64,000 bases of DNA from Brevinema andersonii (GCF_900112165.1 NZ_FOKY01000004.1:1-64000); one strand, 5' to 3'; shown: positions 47,577 to 56,429, counted from the first letter of the stretch. Numbers and translations: made by a program. Notes: a model not told the origin generated them from the sequence alone.

Positions 47577-48028
47577 CAAAGTGATAAGTATTTTTGATAA
47601 TATATCATCAATACCTAAAATATAGAAATTTGTATATTGCATAATCTGATCAAGCTTATGCAATGATCAATATAATAATTTTTATTTTTCGTAAGGATTA
47701 CTATTCTCCTCTTATGTGAATTTTAAGAAATATATTTCTAAATTTTTCAAAAATATTGAATGCTTTTTAAGCAGAGATGAAATTAGTTGTTTTAAAGGAT
47801 ACAAAGTTAGTTTGTTACAAATGAAATATTTATAATAAACTAGTAAATTAAAAATTTACCTAAAGTATCTCCCAATAGTGTTTCAAATTTATAAATGTAT
47901 TGATTAACCTATAGACTATAAATAGTATTAATTTATTTTTAGCATATAATGCCATCAAGCGTTTTAGTTAATTATTTCATATTTCTGTAACTTTTAATAG
48001 ATCAATAGAAACTAGAAAATTATTGTAA
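47577..48028. other. Intergenic stretch without a gene
   Basis: No coding-like sequence is seen in 450 AT-rich bases. It holds an 8-bp inverted repeat (47637-47663) and many AT-rich -10-like boxes without convincing -35 partners. Confidence 0.6.
47637..47663. repeat. Perfect inverted repeat
   Basis: TTGCATAA (47637-47644) and TTATGCAA (47656-47663) with an 11-nt spacer. There is no T run, so it is not a classical terminator. It may be a protein-binding dyad or an end-protecting hairpin for the preceding long operon. Confidence 0.6.
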
Positions 48029-48065
48029 AATAGTTCCATATTTTTACATATGGGACTATTTTTAT
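48029..48065. terminator. Strong bidirectional terminator before bioY end
   Basis: 13-bp stem (48029-48041 with 48048-48060; one G-T pair) and a 6-nt loop. T-rich after it on the plus strand, with T-rich flanking also on the minus strand for bioY. Confidence 0.88.
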
Positions 48066-48074
48066 TAATTGTAT

Positions 48075-48638
48075 TTATATTCTGGAAAAAATCTTATATA
48101 CACAGGTTACGACTAAAATGCTTGCTAATATTGCTTTGATAGTATCACCGATGATAAAGGGATATAATCCTACTGATAAAAGTTGTTCTGCAGGAACAAA
48201 TAGTGAGAGTTGCATCAGTCCAAAAGAGTATGTAATGATTTTCCCTAATAATGTTAAGCTTATAGTTATAGGTAAGGAGTTTAAGCATCCTTTATCACTG
48301 AAATATCCTAAAATATAAGCTGTAGGTATAAAGCCAATAAGATATCCCCCTGAAGGGCCTAAAACACTATGAAGACCAAATGCTCCTCCGGCAAATACTG
48401 GCAATCCACAAATACCTTCGAAAAGGTAGAGTATTAATGAACTAGCTGCAATATTTCTACCAAGGGCGAATCCTACGATAGTAACTCCTAAAGTTTGACC
48501 TGTTATGGGTACTAGAGGCAAGGGAATAGTCAATTGTGCTAATAGTGCGACAATTCCAGAGCCAATGATGGTTTTTATTATAGCAGCTAAAGCGGTTCGT
48601 TTTAGCATCCAAGTTTTGACTTGAGATAACATTTCCAT
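48075..48638 (-). CDS. bioY: Biotin transporter BioY
   Basis: 187 aa, six helices. BioY marks: LTIPLPLVPITGQTLGVTIVGFALG, GGAFGLHSVLGPSGGYLIGFI. S component of an ECF biotin importer; no EcfA/T genes adjacent, so it works alone or with a shared ECF module. AAGGAG ribosome site. Divergent from the BPL_N gene with overlapping promoters. With birA at 57 kb and no biotin synthesis genes in view, it points to biotin uptake. Confidence 0.95.
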   Translation of the reverse strand: MEMLSQVKTWMLKRTALAAIIKTIIGSGIVALLAQLTIPLPLVPITGQTLGVTIVGFALGRNIAASSLILYLFEGICGLPVFAGGAFGLHSVLGPSGGYLIGFIPTAYILGYFSDKGCLNSLPITISLTLLGKIITYSFGLMQLSLFVPAEQLLSVGLYPFIIGDTIKAILASILVVTCVYKIFSRI

Positions 48639-48649
48639 ACGTTTTCTCC

Positions 48650-48678
48650 TTGATTTTTATATTCGGCTACAGTATAAT
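48650..48678 (+). promoter_or_regulatory. Promoter of the BPL_N gene
   Basis: TTGATT (48650-48655), 17 nt, TATAAT (48673-48678). It overlaps the bioY -10 box on the other strand. Confidence 0.78.
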
Positions 48679-48699
48679 AGTTTTTACCAAATTTGTCAA
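48671..48699 (-). promoter_or_regulatory. Promoter of bioY
   Basis: Minus strand TTGACA (48694-48699), 17 nt, TATACT (48671-48676). The two divergent -10 boxes share 48673-48676. Confidence 0.8.
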
Positions 48700-48709
48700 G
48701 GAACGAACT

Positions 48710-49474
48710 GTGGAAAGAAAAATATTGATTTACGGTGATGAAGGTACTAGTATTTTGGGAGTTCATTCTTTCCAGATTGCTTGCTCGGAAATTCTTAAGC
48801 TACCTTGTGAAATAGTAGACAGTAACTATATTGTCTCCCAAGACTGGTATCATCATTATGCCTTAATTATACCTGGTGGGGAGGATATTCCTTATTGTTC
48901 CAAACTTAACGGAATCGCAAATACAAAAATCAAAGAATATGTTAGGAATGGGGGATTTTATTTGGGAATTTGTGCAGGAGCTTATTATGCTTCTAAAACA
49001 ATAGAATTTACTGGTGAATCTTATCAAGTTTTTCAGGAAAGAGAATTGGCATTTTTTGAAGGCGTTGCTAGAGGTTCGTTGCTGGAGCTTACAGGTGGTT
49101 ATCATTTTAGTGAGTGTTCGCGTTCAAAAGCGATTGTTAATATTAGATTTTTAGATAAAATTATTCCTTGCTTTTATCATGGAGGTCCATATTTTGATGG
49201 TGCTGCTGCTGACCAAATTTTAGGTTATTTTCTGGATTTGCGTCCTGCAATTATTCATAAAAATTATGGTAACGGATCTTATTTATTATCTGCTGTTCAC
49301 TTTGAAAATCAGTTAATACCTTATCGTAAATTTTTACAAGAATCTTCTTTAGAATGCATAGATATTCTAAAAGAAAATTTAATTTGTTTCTATTTAGCAC
49401 ATAAGAGTACTTTTATAATTTGGGAATTTATTGCAAATATCATGATTTCCCAGCAAACAGTTGAATTTACGTAA
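48710..49474 (+). CDS. BPL_N-domain protein (glutamine-amidotransferase-like, biotin-linked)
   Basis: 254 aa from GTG 48710, fixed because the promoter at 48650-48678 lies inside the longer open frame. The fold is class-I glutamine amidotransferase-like: ILIYGDEGTS, ALIIPGGEDIPYCSKLNG and the nucleophile elbow GFYLGICAGAYYAS with a cysteine in CAGA. The family (BPL_N) resembles the N-terminal part of eukaryotic biotin-protein ligase. Pairing with bioY by divergent overlapping promoters supports a role in biotin handling; the reaction is unknown. Confidence 0.83.
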   Translation: MERKILIYGDEGTSILGVHSFQIACSEILKLPCEIVDSNYIVSQDWYHHYALIIPGGEDIPYCSKLNGIANTKIKEYVRNGGFYLGICAGAYYASKTIEFTGESYQVFQERELAFFEGVARGSLLELTGGYHFSECSRSKAIVNIRFLDKIIPCFYHGGPYFDGAAADQILGYFLDLRPAIIHKNYGNGSYLLSAVHFENQLIPYRKFLQESSLECIDILKENLICFYLAHKSTFIIWEFIANIMISQQTVEFT

Positions 49475-49822
49475 GATTATGATTTTTAGAAATAAAATCA
49501 ATAGAAAAATATAAAATTACTTACAAGTAAATTTTAACATCATATATAGTTTGAAATAGAACATGTAAAATATTAAATGTAGAAAATCTCTCGGAATTAT
49601 AAAGCTATTGACTAAAATTTTTGACAAAGAAATTGTTTTTGTTTTCCGGGAAAGCAAAGAAAAAATGTTATTATTGATGAATCCGATTGGGATTAGAAGA
49701 AATAAATAGAATTCAAACAGTGCAGGATTGTATCTAATTCATCAAGATCAGGCTTTGATCCCCATTTTGTCATTAATTCTGATGTTCTAACAATTAAAGG
49801 GTATTTTTTAATTCCAAAAATA
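49475..49822. other. Intergenic region with a possible coding remnant
   Basis: 348 AT-rich bases with no intact gene. On the minus strand from about 49810 to 49700 a frame without a start codon encodes a plausible protein tail (VLDNIFGIKKYPLIVRTSEL, then TKWGSKPDLDELDTIL). It follows the trhO stop region in another frame, so it may be a remnant of a deleted gene. Confidence 0.35.
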
Positions 49823-50722
49823 TTATCTAAAACAGCATTGTCCTAAATCCATTTGTTTTTTTCTTTCGCTAAAACTTTGAAGTTGCAGTTTTGTGGTTTT
49901 ACCATAACAATAAGGACACGAAACTCCTTTGTTATAAAAAGGTGATGATAGATCTTCTGAGTTGAGGGGCATTCTACAGGCATAGCATTGTTGATAATTT
50001 CCCGGAACTAAACCATAACCTACGCTAACACGATAGTCGAAAACAAAACATTCTCCTTGCCATAAACCTTCGGATTGAGGTATTTCTTCCAGATACTTCA
50101 AAATGCCACCCTTGAGATGGTATACTTGCTTTCCAATGCCTTTAGTGACTGCATAAGAAGTGGATTTTTCACAGCGAATCCCGCCTGTACAAAACATAGC
50201 AATTATTTTATTTTTCCATGCATCACGATGAGCTTCCAAAAACTCCGGAAAATCAACAAAACATTGTGTGTTTGGATTAATCGCATTTTTAAAAGTACCA
50301 ATCATATATTCGTAATGATTCCGAGTGTCTAAAATCACTACATCAGGTTGCTGAATAAGCTTATGCCATTCTGTGGGAGATAAATAGAATCCTCGGTGCT
50401 GCTCAGGAATGAGATTTTCTACACGCATAGTAACGATTTCTTTTTTGATTTTTACTTTCATACGATAGAAAAGCACTTTATTTTTATCAGCAAATGATTC
50501 TTTGTATTCCATTTGGTCAAATCCTAGGTTCAGCAGTAATTGTTTCAAACTGTCAATTGCTTGCCGGGAACCAGCTATAGTACCGTTTATTCCTTCATTT
50601 GCCAATAATAATGTACCTACAATATCATGGTTCTTGCAAAAAGTGAGTAATGTTTGTTTATATTCTTCTAGAGAGGTTAAATTTTTGAATTGATAAAGAG
50701 CTGCAATAACATTTTTTTCCAT
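49823..50722 (-). CDS. trhO: tRNA uridine(34) hydroxylase TrhO, rhodanese family
   Basis: 299 aa. N-terminal acylphosphatase-like domain (TLLLANEGINGTIAGS), a rhodanese domain with the active loop MFCTGGIRCEKS, and C-terminal CYACRMPL...CPYCYG cysteine pairs (zinc-like). TrhO (YceA family) makes ho5U34 in tRNA using oxygen, which argues that this organism meets oxygen. GGAGGT ribosome site. Single gene. Confidence 0.92.
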   Translation of the reverse strand: MEKNVIAALYQFKNLTSLEEYKQTLLTFCKNHDIVGTLLLANEGINGTIAGSRQAIDSLKQLLLNLGFDQMEYKESFADKNKVLFYRMKVKIKKEIVTMRVENLIPEQHRGFYLSPTEWHKLIQQPDVVILDTRNHYEYMIGTFKNAINPNTQCFVDFPEFLEAHRDAWKNKIIAMFCTGGIRCEKSTSYAVTKGIGKQVYHLKGGILKYLEEIPQSEGLWQGECFVFDYRVSVGYGLVPGNYQQCYACRMPLNSEDLSSPFYNKGVSCPYCYGKTTKLQLQSFSERKKQMDLGQCCFR

Positions 50723-51031
50723 GTGGTATACCTCCAGTAATTTAGGGTAATGATTTTTAATGTGATTTTAGCAGGAAAAGAGATGCATAATGAATCAATA
50801 CAAAACTACAATATTAAAGCAGAGTATATCATAAAATCTTATTTTTTGCAAATAAAACATTTTTTTATAATTATGGTAAGCAATTAAGTGGATCAAATGA
50901 TAACTATCTAAAAAGAAAAGCAAAAATATTGTAAATTTTGAACAATATTTTTCTATTAAAATAAATATTGAAAAAAAAAATGAAATGTTGTATAATATCT
51001 TGTGATATTTTAGTGGATAAGGAACTCTAAC
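50723..51031. other. Intergenic region between divergent trhO and rodZ
   Basis: AT-rich, with no coding-like sequence. The rodZ promoter is the only clear element. No good trhO promoter could be read. Confidence 0.55.
50968..50996 (+). promoter_or_regulatory. Promoter of rodZ-pgsA
   Basis: TTGAAA (50968-50973), 17 nt, TATAAT (50991-50996). Confidence 0.75.
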
Positions 51032-52147
51032 GTGCATTCAAGAAAAACATTAGGTCAATATTTAAGAGAACATCGTGAACAAAAAAACATGAGTTTAGAT
51101 GAAGTAGCTCGTGAAACTAATATAGCAAAAAAATATATCGAAGCTTTAGAGAATGATGAGTATAGTTTTTTTCCTGCTGAGATGTATGTCACAGGATTTT
51201 TATCTGCTTATATTGAATTTTTGGAAATTGATAGAGATTTTGTGTTATCAATGTATCAAAGAGTTATAACAAAAGAGCAAGAAGTACCGTTGGAAGAATT
51301 ATATGCTCTTCATCGAACAGATGGAAAACTGAAAAAAGTTGTTACAATCATTGCTTTAATTCTGCCGATCTTTATTTTGGTTTTGATACTTGTTTTATCC
51401 TCATCTAATAAGACAAACATTAAATCTTCGAAAAACGATACAATTTATTCCAATCCAAAAAGTATGGTGTTAGATATAAATGTAGAGGATTTGCCTAGCA
51501 ATAATGAGTTTACTGTTGGTGTGAACGATGAAATTCGTATTCTTAATAATAATTTGGTTACCATATTAATGTTTTTAGGGCATGGAAAGGCAAAAAATCA
51601 AATAGTATTTCGCTTAGGGTCCAATCAATATACTCAAAAAAGTGGAGATATTCTTAATGCTGATCTTACAGGAGATGGTAATAATGATTTAGGTATTGAG
51701 TTTATTAATGTTAACGATCAGCAGGTAAGTTTTAGTTTGACAGTAAAAAAACAAAATATTCAAAATGCTCCTTCTGATGGTACTCAAAATTCTAATTTTT
51801 CGTTAGCACCTTATATTAATGCCATTCAAAATGAGGTAGTAATTGGACCAGTCAATGGTGTGTCTAAATTTACCGTTAAAATAAATGCTGATCGTCCTGC
51901 TTGGTTAGAATATAAAGCTGATAATGCAACTCCTGTTCAAACATTATTAAGTGCTGGTCAAACAACAACTTTTACTTTTACAGATGGTTTAGCATTGTTG
52001 CTAGGTAATGCTGGTGCAGTTACTATTTCTTTTGGAGAACTGACTAATGTCATAAAAGGAGGGGCTCCAGGAGAAAGTTCTTATTCTGTTTTTTATAAAA
52101 AATTTGATCAAGGATCTTATCAACTATTTCGTGCCCGGTTAAAATAG
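51032..52147 (+). CDS. rodZ: RodZ-like cell-shape protein
   Basis: 371 aa, GTG start after AAGGAA. A cytoplasmic helix-turn-helix domain (1-75; LGQYLREHREQKNMSLDEVARETNIAKKYI) is followed by a basic juxtamembrane segment, one membrane helix (about 106-127), a linker and a beta-rich periplasmic domain (DUF4115-like, about 285-371). RodZ links MreB to the wall synthesis machine. The following gene pgsA is in the same unit, as often seen. Confidence 0.88.
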   Translation: MHSRKTLGQYLREHREQKNMSLDEVARETNIAKKYIEALENDEYSFFPAEMYVTGFLSAYIEFLEIDRDFVLSMYQRVITKEQEVPLEELYALHRTDGKLKKVVTIIALILPIFILVLILVLSSSNKTNIKSSKNDTIYSNPKSMVLDINVEDLPSNNEFTVGVNDEIRILNNNLVTILMFLGHGKAKNQIVFRLGSNQYTQKSGDILNADLTGDGNNDLGIEFINVNDQQVSFSLTVKKQNIQNAPSDGTQNSNFSLAPYINAIQNEVVIGPVNGVSKFTVKINADRPAWLEYKADNATPVQTLLSAGQTTTFTFTDGLALLLGNAGAVTISFGELTNVIKGGAPGESSYSVFYKKFDQGSYQLFRARLK

Positions 52148-52164
52148 ATAAATAAGGAATCAAT

Positions 52165-52794
52165 ATGCCACCTTTTGTTTGGAATGTTCCCAATATTATT
52201 ACTATATGCCGATTTTTGTTAGTTCCTTTATGTATACTCCCTCTTTTACCTGTTTTTGGTGCTTATACTCCTAAAAAAATGTTGTCTATTTTGATTCTTT
52301 ATATGATTACGAGTGGTACTGATTTTCTGGATGGATATCTTGCTCGAAAACTCGATCAAAAAAGTAAATGGGGTGAATATATGGATCCCTTAGTAGATAA
52401 ATTTCTAGTTTGGGGATTGTATGGGGTATTTTTATTTATTCCTAATATGAGAATTCCTATGTGGACATTTTGGGTGATATTTTTTAGAGATATTATTGTT
52501 ACAGGTCTTAGAAATATTGCAATGAAAAAAAATATTAATTTTTCTACTTCTTTTGTTGCAAAACTAAAGACGAGTATTCAATTAGTAGTTGGTGGTTTAT
52601 TATTGTTTTTTTTATATATCACTACTTTGAAAGTAGATTTTAATGCTACTACTGATTTTATAAATATTTGGACTGATAATTTAGCATGGCTAAATAATTT
52701 ACCACAATATTTAATCATACCTACAACAATATTTACTGCTTATACATTATTAGATTATATATTTATATTTATATATAATATGAAAAAATCATGA
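52165..52794 (+). CDS. pgsA: CDP-diacylglycerol-glycerol-3-phosphate phosphatidyltransferase
   Basis: 209 aa. The CDP-alcohol phosphotransferase motif is complete (DFLDGYLARKLDQKSKWGEYMDPLVDK). About five helices, inner membrane. Makes phosphatidylglycerophosphate. Its last bases overlap the convergent TPR gene by 6 nt. Confidence 0.92.
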   Translation: MPPFVWNVPNIITICRFLLVPLCILPLLPVFGAYTPKKMLSILILYMITSGTDFLDGYLARKLDQKSKWGEYMDPLVDKFLVWGLYGVFLFIPNMRIPMWTFWVIFFRDIIVTGLRNIAMKKNINFSTSFVAKLKTSIQLVVGGLLLFFLYITTLKVDFNATTDFINIWTDNLAWLNNLPQYLIIPTTIFTAYTLLDYIFIFIYNMKKS

Positions 52795-53337
52795 AGTAAT
52801 ACGTAGTAATCCCTCTTTAGCGATGTTATTTTGAGGATTTAATTTTAATGCACTTTTGAATGCAGCTTCGGAATCATTTATTTCTTTAGAGGATTCTAAT
52901 ACTAATCCTAAGTAAGCATAATAATTTGCTTTAGCATTATTATTATCTGATAATGAAATAGCTGCTTTGAATGCTACTTCTGCTTGACGGTAAAGATTTA
53001 ACTTAAGAAGAGCTAATCCTAGTCTGTTATAGCTTGTAGCACTACGGGGATTTAACCAGATAGCTTTTCTGTAGACACTGATAGCTCTTCTAATGTCATT
53101 TGCATTTGTGTAAGCATTACCCATTGCTGTATAGATACTAGCTTTTTCTCCAATATTTTCGATAGCTTTATTCCCAATTTCTGTTATTTTACTACTATTT
53201 TTTAGAGAATTGATATATTCTATATAAGCTTCCAGATTTTGAGGATTACGTATTATTTGTTTTTGAAAAACATCTTCATTCATTTGAGCATAAATGCTCA
53301 TCTTTATTGTAAATATAAGAAATGCAATACGAATCAT
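52789..53337 (-). CDS. Exported TPR protein
   Basis: 182 aa. Short signal peptide (1-17, cut near IYA). Four TPR units: LEAYIEYINSL, ASIYTAMGNAYTNANDIRRAI, ATSYNRLGLALLKLNLYRQAEVAF, AKANYYAYLGLVLESSKEINDSEAAF. Periplasmic scaffold of unknown partner. AAGGAA ribosome site. Confidence 0.8.
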   Translation of the reverse strand: MIRIAFLIFTIKMSIYAQMNEDVFQKQIIRNPQNLEAYIEYINSLKNSSKITEIGNKAIENIGEKASIYTAMGNAYTNANDIRRAISVYRKAIWLNPRSATSYNRLGLALLKLNLYRQAEVAFKAAISLSDNNNAKANYYAYLGLVLESSKEINDSEAAFKSALKLNPQNNIAKEGLLRITS

Positions 53338-53408
53338 ACTATTTCCTTATTTTTTGCGATTGGATATATTCAATTATTTTCTATGTGAATAAAAATTTTA
53401 TTTTTATA

Positions 53409-53437
53409 ATAATAGTTAAGCTCATGATGGAATTCAA
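53409..53437 (-). promoter_or_regulatory. Promoter of the exported TPR gene
   Basis: Minus strand TTGAAT (53432-53437), 17 nt, TATTAT (53409-53414). Confidence 0.6.
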
Positions 53438-53516
53438 ATCAAAAATAGTTTCTTATTCTAAGAGTATATATATCATATCATATTTCTTTGGGTTAGTCAA
53501 ACATTTTGATTTTTTC

Positions 53517-53545
53517 TTGACAAAATATACTATTTGCTCTACAAT
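53517..53545 (+). promoter_or_regulatory. Promoter of the structured small RNA
   Basis: TTGACA (53517-53522), 17 nt, TACAAT (53540-53545). Predicted transcription start near 53552, where the 5' closing stem begins. Confidence 0.85.
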
Positions 53546-53551
53546 GAGCTT

Positions 53552-53720
53552 GCCGCCTTTACACCTTGATCATTGAACTTTCCTTTGTTTTTTATGGATG
53601 CGCAGCACTACCGCACCTCTAATTAGTATAATGCCTACAGAGGCTCGTACGTTCTTTAGGGTGCGGTATGTGGTATCGAGATCGTAAAGGTGGCAGCGTA
53701 CAGCCCTGTGGGCTTTTTAT
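53552..53720 (+). ncRNA. Candidate structured small RNA, family not recognised
   Basis: A 169-nt island, visibly GC-richer than its AT-rich surroundings, between a consensus promoter and its own terminator, with no significant open frame (the longest ATG frame has 10 codons). The 5' end TGCCGCCTTTAC (53551-53562) pairs over 12 bp (one G-T) with GTAAAGGTGGCA (53684-53695). Inside, TACCGCACC (53609-53617) pairs perfectly with GGTGCGGTA (53660-53668), enclosing a small hairpin GCCT-ACAG-AGGC (53633-53644). Terminal closing stem plus upper stem recalls 6S RNA, but conserved 6S details are not evident; SRP RNA, RNase P RNA and tmRNA signatures are missing. The rest of the gap 53338-53862 holds promoters only. 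Confidence 0.75.
53702..53719 (+). terminator. Terminator of the small RNA
   Basis: AGCCC (53702-53706), 3-nt loop, GGGCT (53710-53714), overlapping a run of five T (53714-53718). Confidence 0.82.
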
Positions 53721-53798
53721 ATAAATATCATGGTTTTTGATTTTCATGTTTCATAAAATATCAAAAATTATATCTTTAAGCATTTGCATTTTTTAATC

Positions 53799-53827
53799 TT
53801 GCATTGTCAGAGAAATAATATTATAAT
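53799..53827 (+). promoter_or_regulatory. Promoter of proS
   Basis: TTGCAT (53799-53804), 17 nt, TATAAT (53822-53827). It shows that proS does not depend on read-through from the small RNA. Confidence 0.65.
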
Positions 53828-53862
53828 ATTTTACCCTCTTTGAATTAAAATAAGGAGCCATT

Positions 53863-55548
53863 ATGTTATATTCCCGATCTTATATTTTTACTCAGAAGGA
53901 ATCTCCCCATGATGCCGAAATAGTAAGTCATAAATTAATGCTAAAAGCTGGACTTATTAGGAAATCAGCAGCTGGATTGTATACTTGGATGCCTCTGGGT
54001 AAGAGAGTTTTGGATAAAGTGATTAAAATTGTTAAGCAGGAAATGGATAAAACAGGAGCTCTTGATATTTTGCCACCTTTTGTGACACTTGGGGAATTAT
54101 GGAAGGAATCTGGCCGTTGGGATATTATGGGCCCAGAAATGTTGAAAGTAAAAGACCGTCATGATCATGATCTTGTTTTAGGACCGACTCATGAAGAAGC
54201 TTTTACAGCTATTGTCCGCGAGACAGCGCAATCTTATAAAGATTTTCCTGTCATGCTCTATCAAATCAATACAAAATTTCGTGATGAAATCCGGCCTCGA
54301 TATGGAGTGATACGTTGCCGCGAGTTTATTATGAAAGATTCGTATTCGTTTGATATTGATGAAGATGGTTTAAATCACAGTTATCAAATGATGAGAGCGG
54401 CATATCTCAATATTTTCAGAAAAATAGGCTTGAATGTGGATCCCGTTTTAGCTGATTCTGGTAATATGGGAGGTACAGGGTCGGAAGAATTTATGGTTCC
54501 TAGTTCTGTTGGTGAGGAGGAAATTGTTCGTTGCGAATGTGGTTATGCAGCTAATGTCGAACGTGCGGAATCTGTTATTCCTTCTGTGGAAACTTTAGAA
54601 GAAGAACCTTTGCAAAAAATTTCTACTCCTAATATTAAGACAGTTCAAGAACAAACTCAATTTTTAGGAATTGATGCGTCTTATTTTATTAAATCTATTG
54701 TCTATGAAGCTGACGACCGTTTGATTATGGCATGTATAAGAGGTGATTTGCAAGTATGTGACTCAAAATTAAAAAAACTGCTCCAGGTACAAGAATTATC
54801 GTTAGCTGATCCTCAACGTGTTTATTATGAGTTAGGTGTGCCTGTTGGATTTCTGGGTCCTGTTGGCCTTAATATAGAAATTGTTGGAGATAACAGCATT
54901 TTGAATTTGAAAAATGCGGTGACTGGAGCAAATCAAAAAGACTGGCATTATCAGCATGTTTCGGTTGGGCGTGATATAACATTTTCTAAGACAGGTTCTT
55001 TTTATACTGTTGATAAAAATCATGGTTGTATTTATTGCGGCAAAAATAGTTTGGAAATCTATAAAGGAATAGAAGTTGGTCATATTTTTAAGCTAGGATA
55101 TAAATATTCTCATTCTATGCAGCTTTCTGTATTAGATCAACGTAATCAACAAATTTATCCCCTGATGGGATCTTATGGGGTGGGAATTGGGCGTACTATT
55201 GCTGCAGTCATTGAGCAAAATGCCGATGAAAATGGGATTCGTTTTCCTCTTTCTATAGCTCCATATTCTGTTATTATTGTACCGACAGTTCACGAATTTA
55301 TGGATATAGCATTTCAGTTTTATCACAAATTGCAAAATTCAGGCATTGAAGTTTTATTAGATGATAGGGATGAAAGGCCTGGTATTAAATTCAAAGATGC
55401 TGATTTATTAGGCATTCCTGTCCGTATTACTATAGGTAGAACATGGAAAGAAGAGAAAAAAATGGAAATAAAATTACGTTTGACGGATGAAATTTTATTG
55501 TTAGACGAACATCAAACTCTAGAAATGGTGAAAAATCTTGAGAAATAA
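53863..55548 (+). CDS. proS: Prolyl-tRNA synthetase, bacterial type
   Basis: 561 aa. Class II motifs: TLGELWKESGRWD, EMLKVKDRHDHDLVLGPTHEEAFT, IKFRDEIRPRYGVIRCREFIMKDSYSF and a C-terminal anticodon-binding domain. The editing insertion (YbaK-like, about 230-390; QFLGIDASYFIKSIV...) typical of the bacterial type is present. A four-Cys pair (CECGYA, CIYCGK) flanks the insertion. AAGGAG ribosome site. Confidence 0.95.
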   Translation: MLYSRSYIFTQKESPHDAEIVSHKLMLKAGLIRKSAAGLYTWMPLGKRVLDKVIKIVKQEMDKTGALDILPPFVTLGELWKESGRWDIMGPEMLKVKDRHDHDLVLGPTHEEAFTAIVRETAQSYKDFPVMLYQINTKFRDEIRPRYGVIRCREFIMKDSYSFDIDEDGLNHSYQMMRAAYLNIFRKIGLNVDPVLADSGNMGGTGSEEFMVPSSVGEEEIVRCECGYAANVERAESVIPSVETLEEEPLQKISTPNIKTVQEQTQFLGIDASYFIKSIVYEADDRLIMACIRGDLQVCDSKLKKLLQVQELSLADPQRVYYELGVPVGFLGPVGLNIEIVGDNSILNLKNAVTGANQKDWHYQHVSVGRDITFSKTGSFYTVDKNHGCIYCGKNSLEIYKGIEVGHIFKLGYKYSHSMQLSVLDQRNQQIYPLMGSYGVGIGRTIAAVIEQNADENGIRFPLSIAPYSVIIVPTVHEFMDIAFQFYHKLQNSGIEVLLDDRDERPGIKFKDADLLGIPVRITIGRTWKEEKKMEIKLRLTDEILLLDEHQTLEMVKNLEK

Positions 55549-56422
55549 TATATTATCTATTGGATATATTTTGTTTTTTAGTATGAATGCTGTTAATCAT
55601 TATAGTTTTTATAATATTGTTGGAGACGTGCCTTTTCAATATGAGATTGTATATAAGGGAGAATTAATTTTAAGCGGCCGATATGTTAATATTACCAACA
55701 AAAATGCTTGTTTTAGTTTCGATTTTGTGATTCAAACCAGTGATGAGACAGTTTCTGCAGAACAATTGGTAGTTAATTGGGATTTTTCGGGATTAAAGTC
55801 TCATAATATTTCTCCTTTATTCAGTAAATTATGGAATGCTGCTGCTTTTCGTGTGAAGAATAACCTTGCTTATTCGGTCATGTTACAGTCTGATAATATT
55901 TTGTCTTTTGATAAAAAAGGGCAAATAAATCCTGCGGGTTATTTTTTGGAGATAGTACTGCCTATTATAGATTTTAAAAATAATGTGAGATCCTATTCTT
56001 ATCAATTTGGTTATACAAATGCGTTTGGAGAAGAAAGGAATGTTGATTTTACTGTAAATGGTTGGAATTTTTTTATTGCGGGTGCTCCTGATGATACGGA
56101 TACTTTCGATGTTTTTCTTGCTCAAGACAGGCTTGTGGAAGAAATTTATACTATTTATGAGAAAAAAAATAAAGATAAAAATCCGACATTATTTTGGTTG
56201 CAGACAACAAAATCTGATGTTGGATCAAGTTTTCTGCAGAAGATGAATACCAGTTCGACAATAGGGATGTATATCATCAATTTGGATGAAAGGTTAGTGG
56301 AGCAAGCTTATATCTTAACAAAAATGGAAGTAATACTACCATTTATTACAGATGTGGCATATACTCCTATTAAGGTGGAGTTGGATGGAGCGTTTACGTT
56401 AAGACAAAAAAATGTGAATTGA
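55538..56422 (+). CDS. Likely exported protein, unknown function
   Basis: 294 aa, starting at TTG 55538 inside the end of proS (11-nt overlap); the first in-frame ATG is well inside. The N terminus (RNNILSIGYILFFSMNAVNH) is a plausible signal peptide. The rest is beta-rich, with many aromatic residues and no cysteine motif. No family recognised. Co-translated with proS and followed by exonuclease III. Confidence 0.6.
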   Translation: MRNNILSIGYILFFSMNAVNHYSFYNIVGDVPFQYEIVYKGELILSGRYVNITNKNACFSFDFVIQTSDETVSAEQLVVNWDFSGLKSHNISPLFSKLWNAAAFRVKNNLAYSVMLQSDNILSFDKKGQINPAGYFLEIVLPIIDFKNNVRSYSYQFGYTNAFGEERNVDFTVNGWNFFIAGAPDDTDTFDVFLAQDRLVEEIYTIYEKKNKDKNPTLFWLQTTKSDVGSSFLQKMNTSSTIGMYIINLDERLVEQAYILTKMEVILPFITDVAYTPIKVELDGAFTLRQKNVN

Positions 56423-56429
56423 GGGTGAT

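Noticed and set aside
48650-48709. Longer N terminus of the BPL_N protein
   Set aside because: It overlaps the gene's own promoter. The conserved domain begins at GTG 48710.
53594-53626. Small peptide (10 codons) in the small RNA
   Set aside because: The frame has no ribosome site, and its bases are involved in the predicted inner stem.
53684-53720. T-box riboswitch of proS
   Set aside because: GGTGGCA before a terminator upstream of a synthetase gene suggested a T-box, but this string pairs with the 5' end of the same transcript, not with the terminator. No specifier stem or AGTA element is seen, and proS has its own promoter after the terminator.
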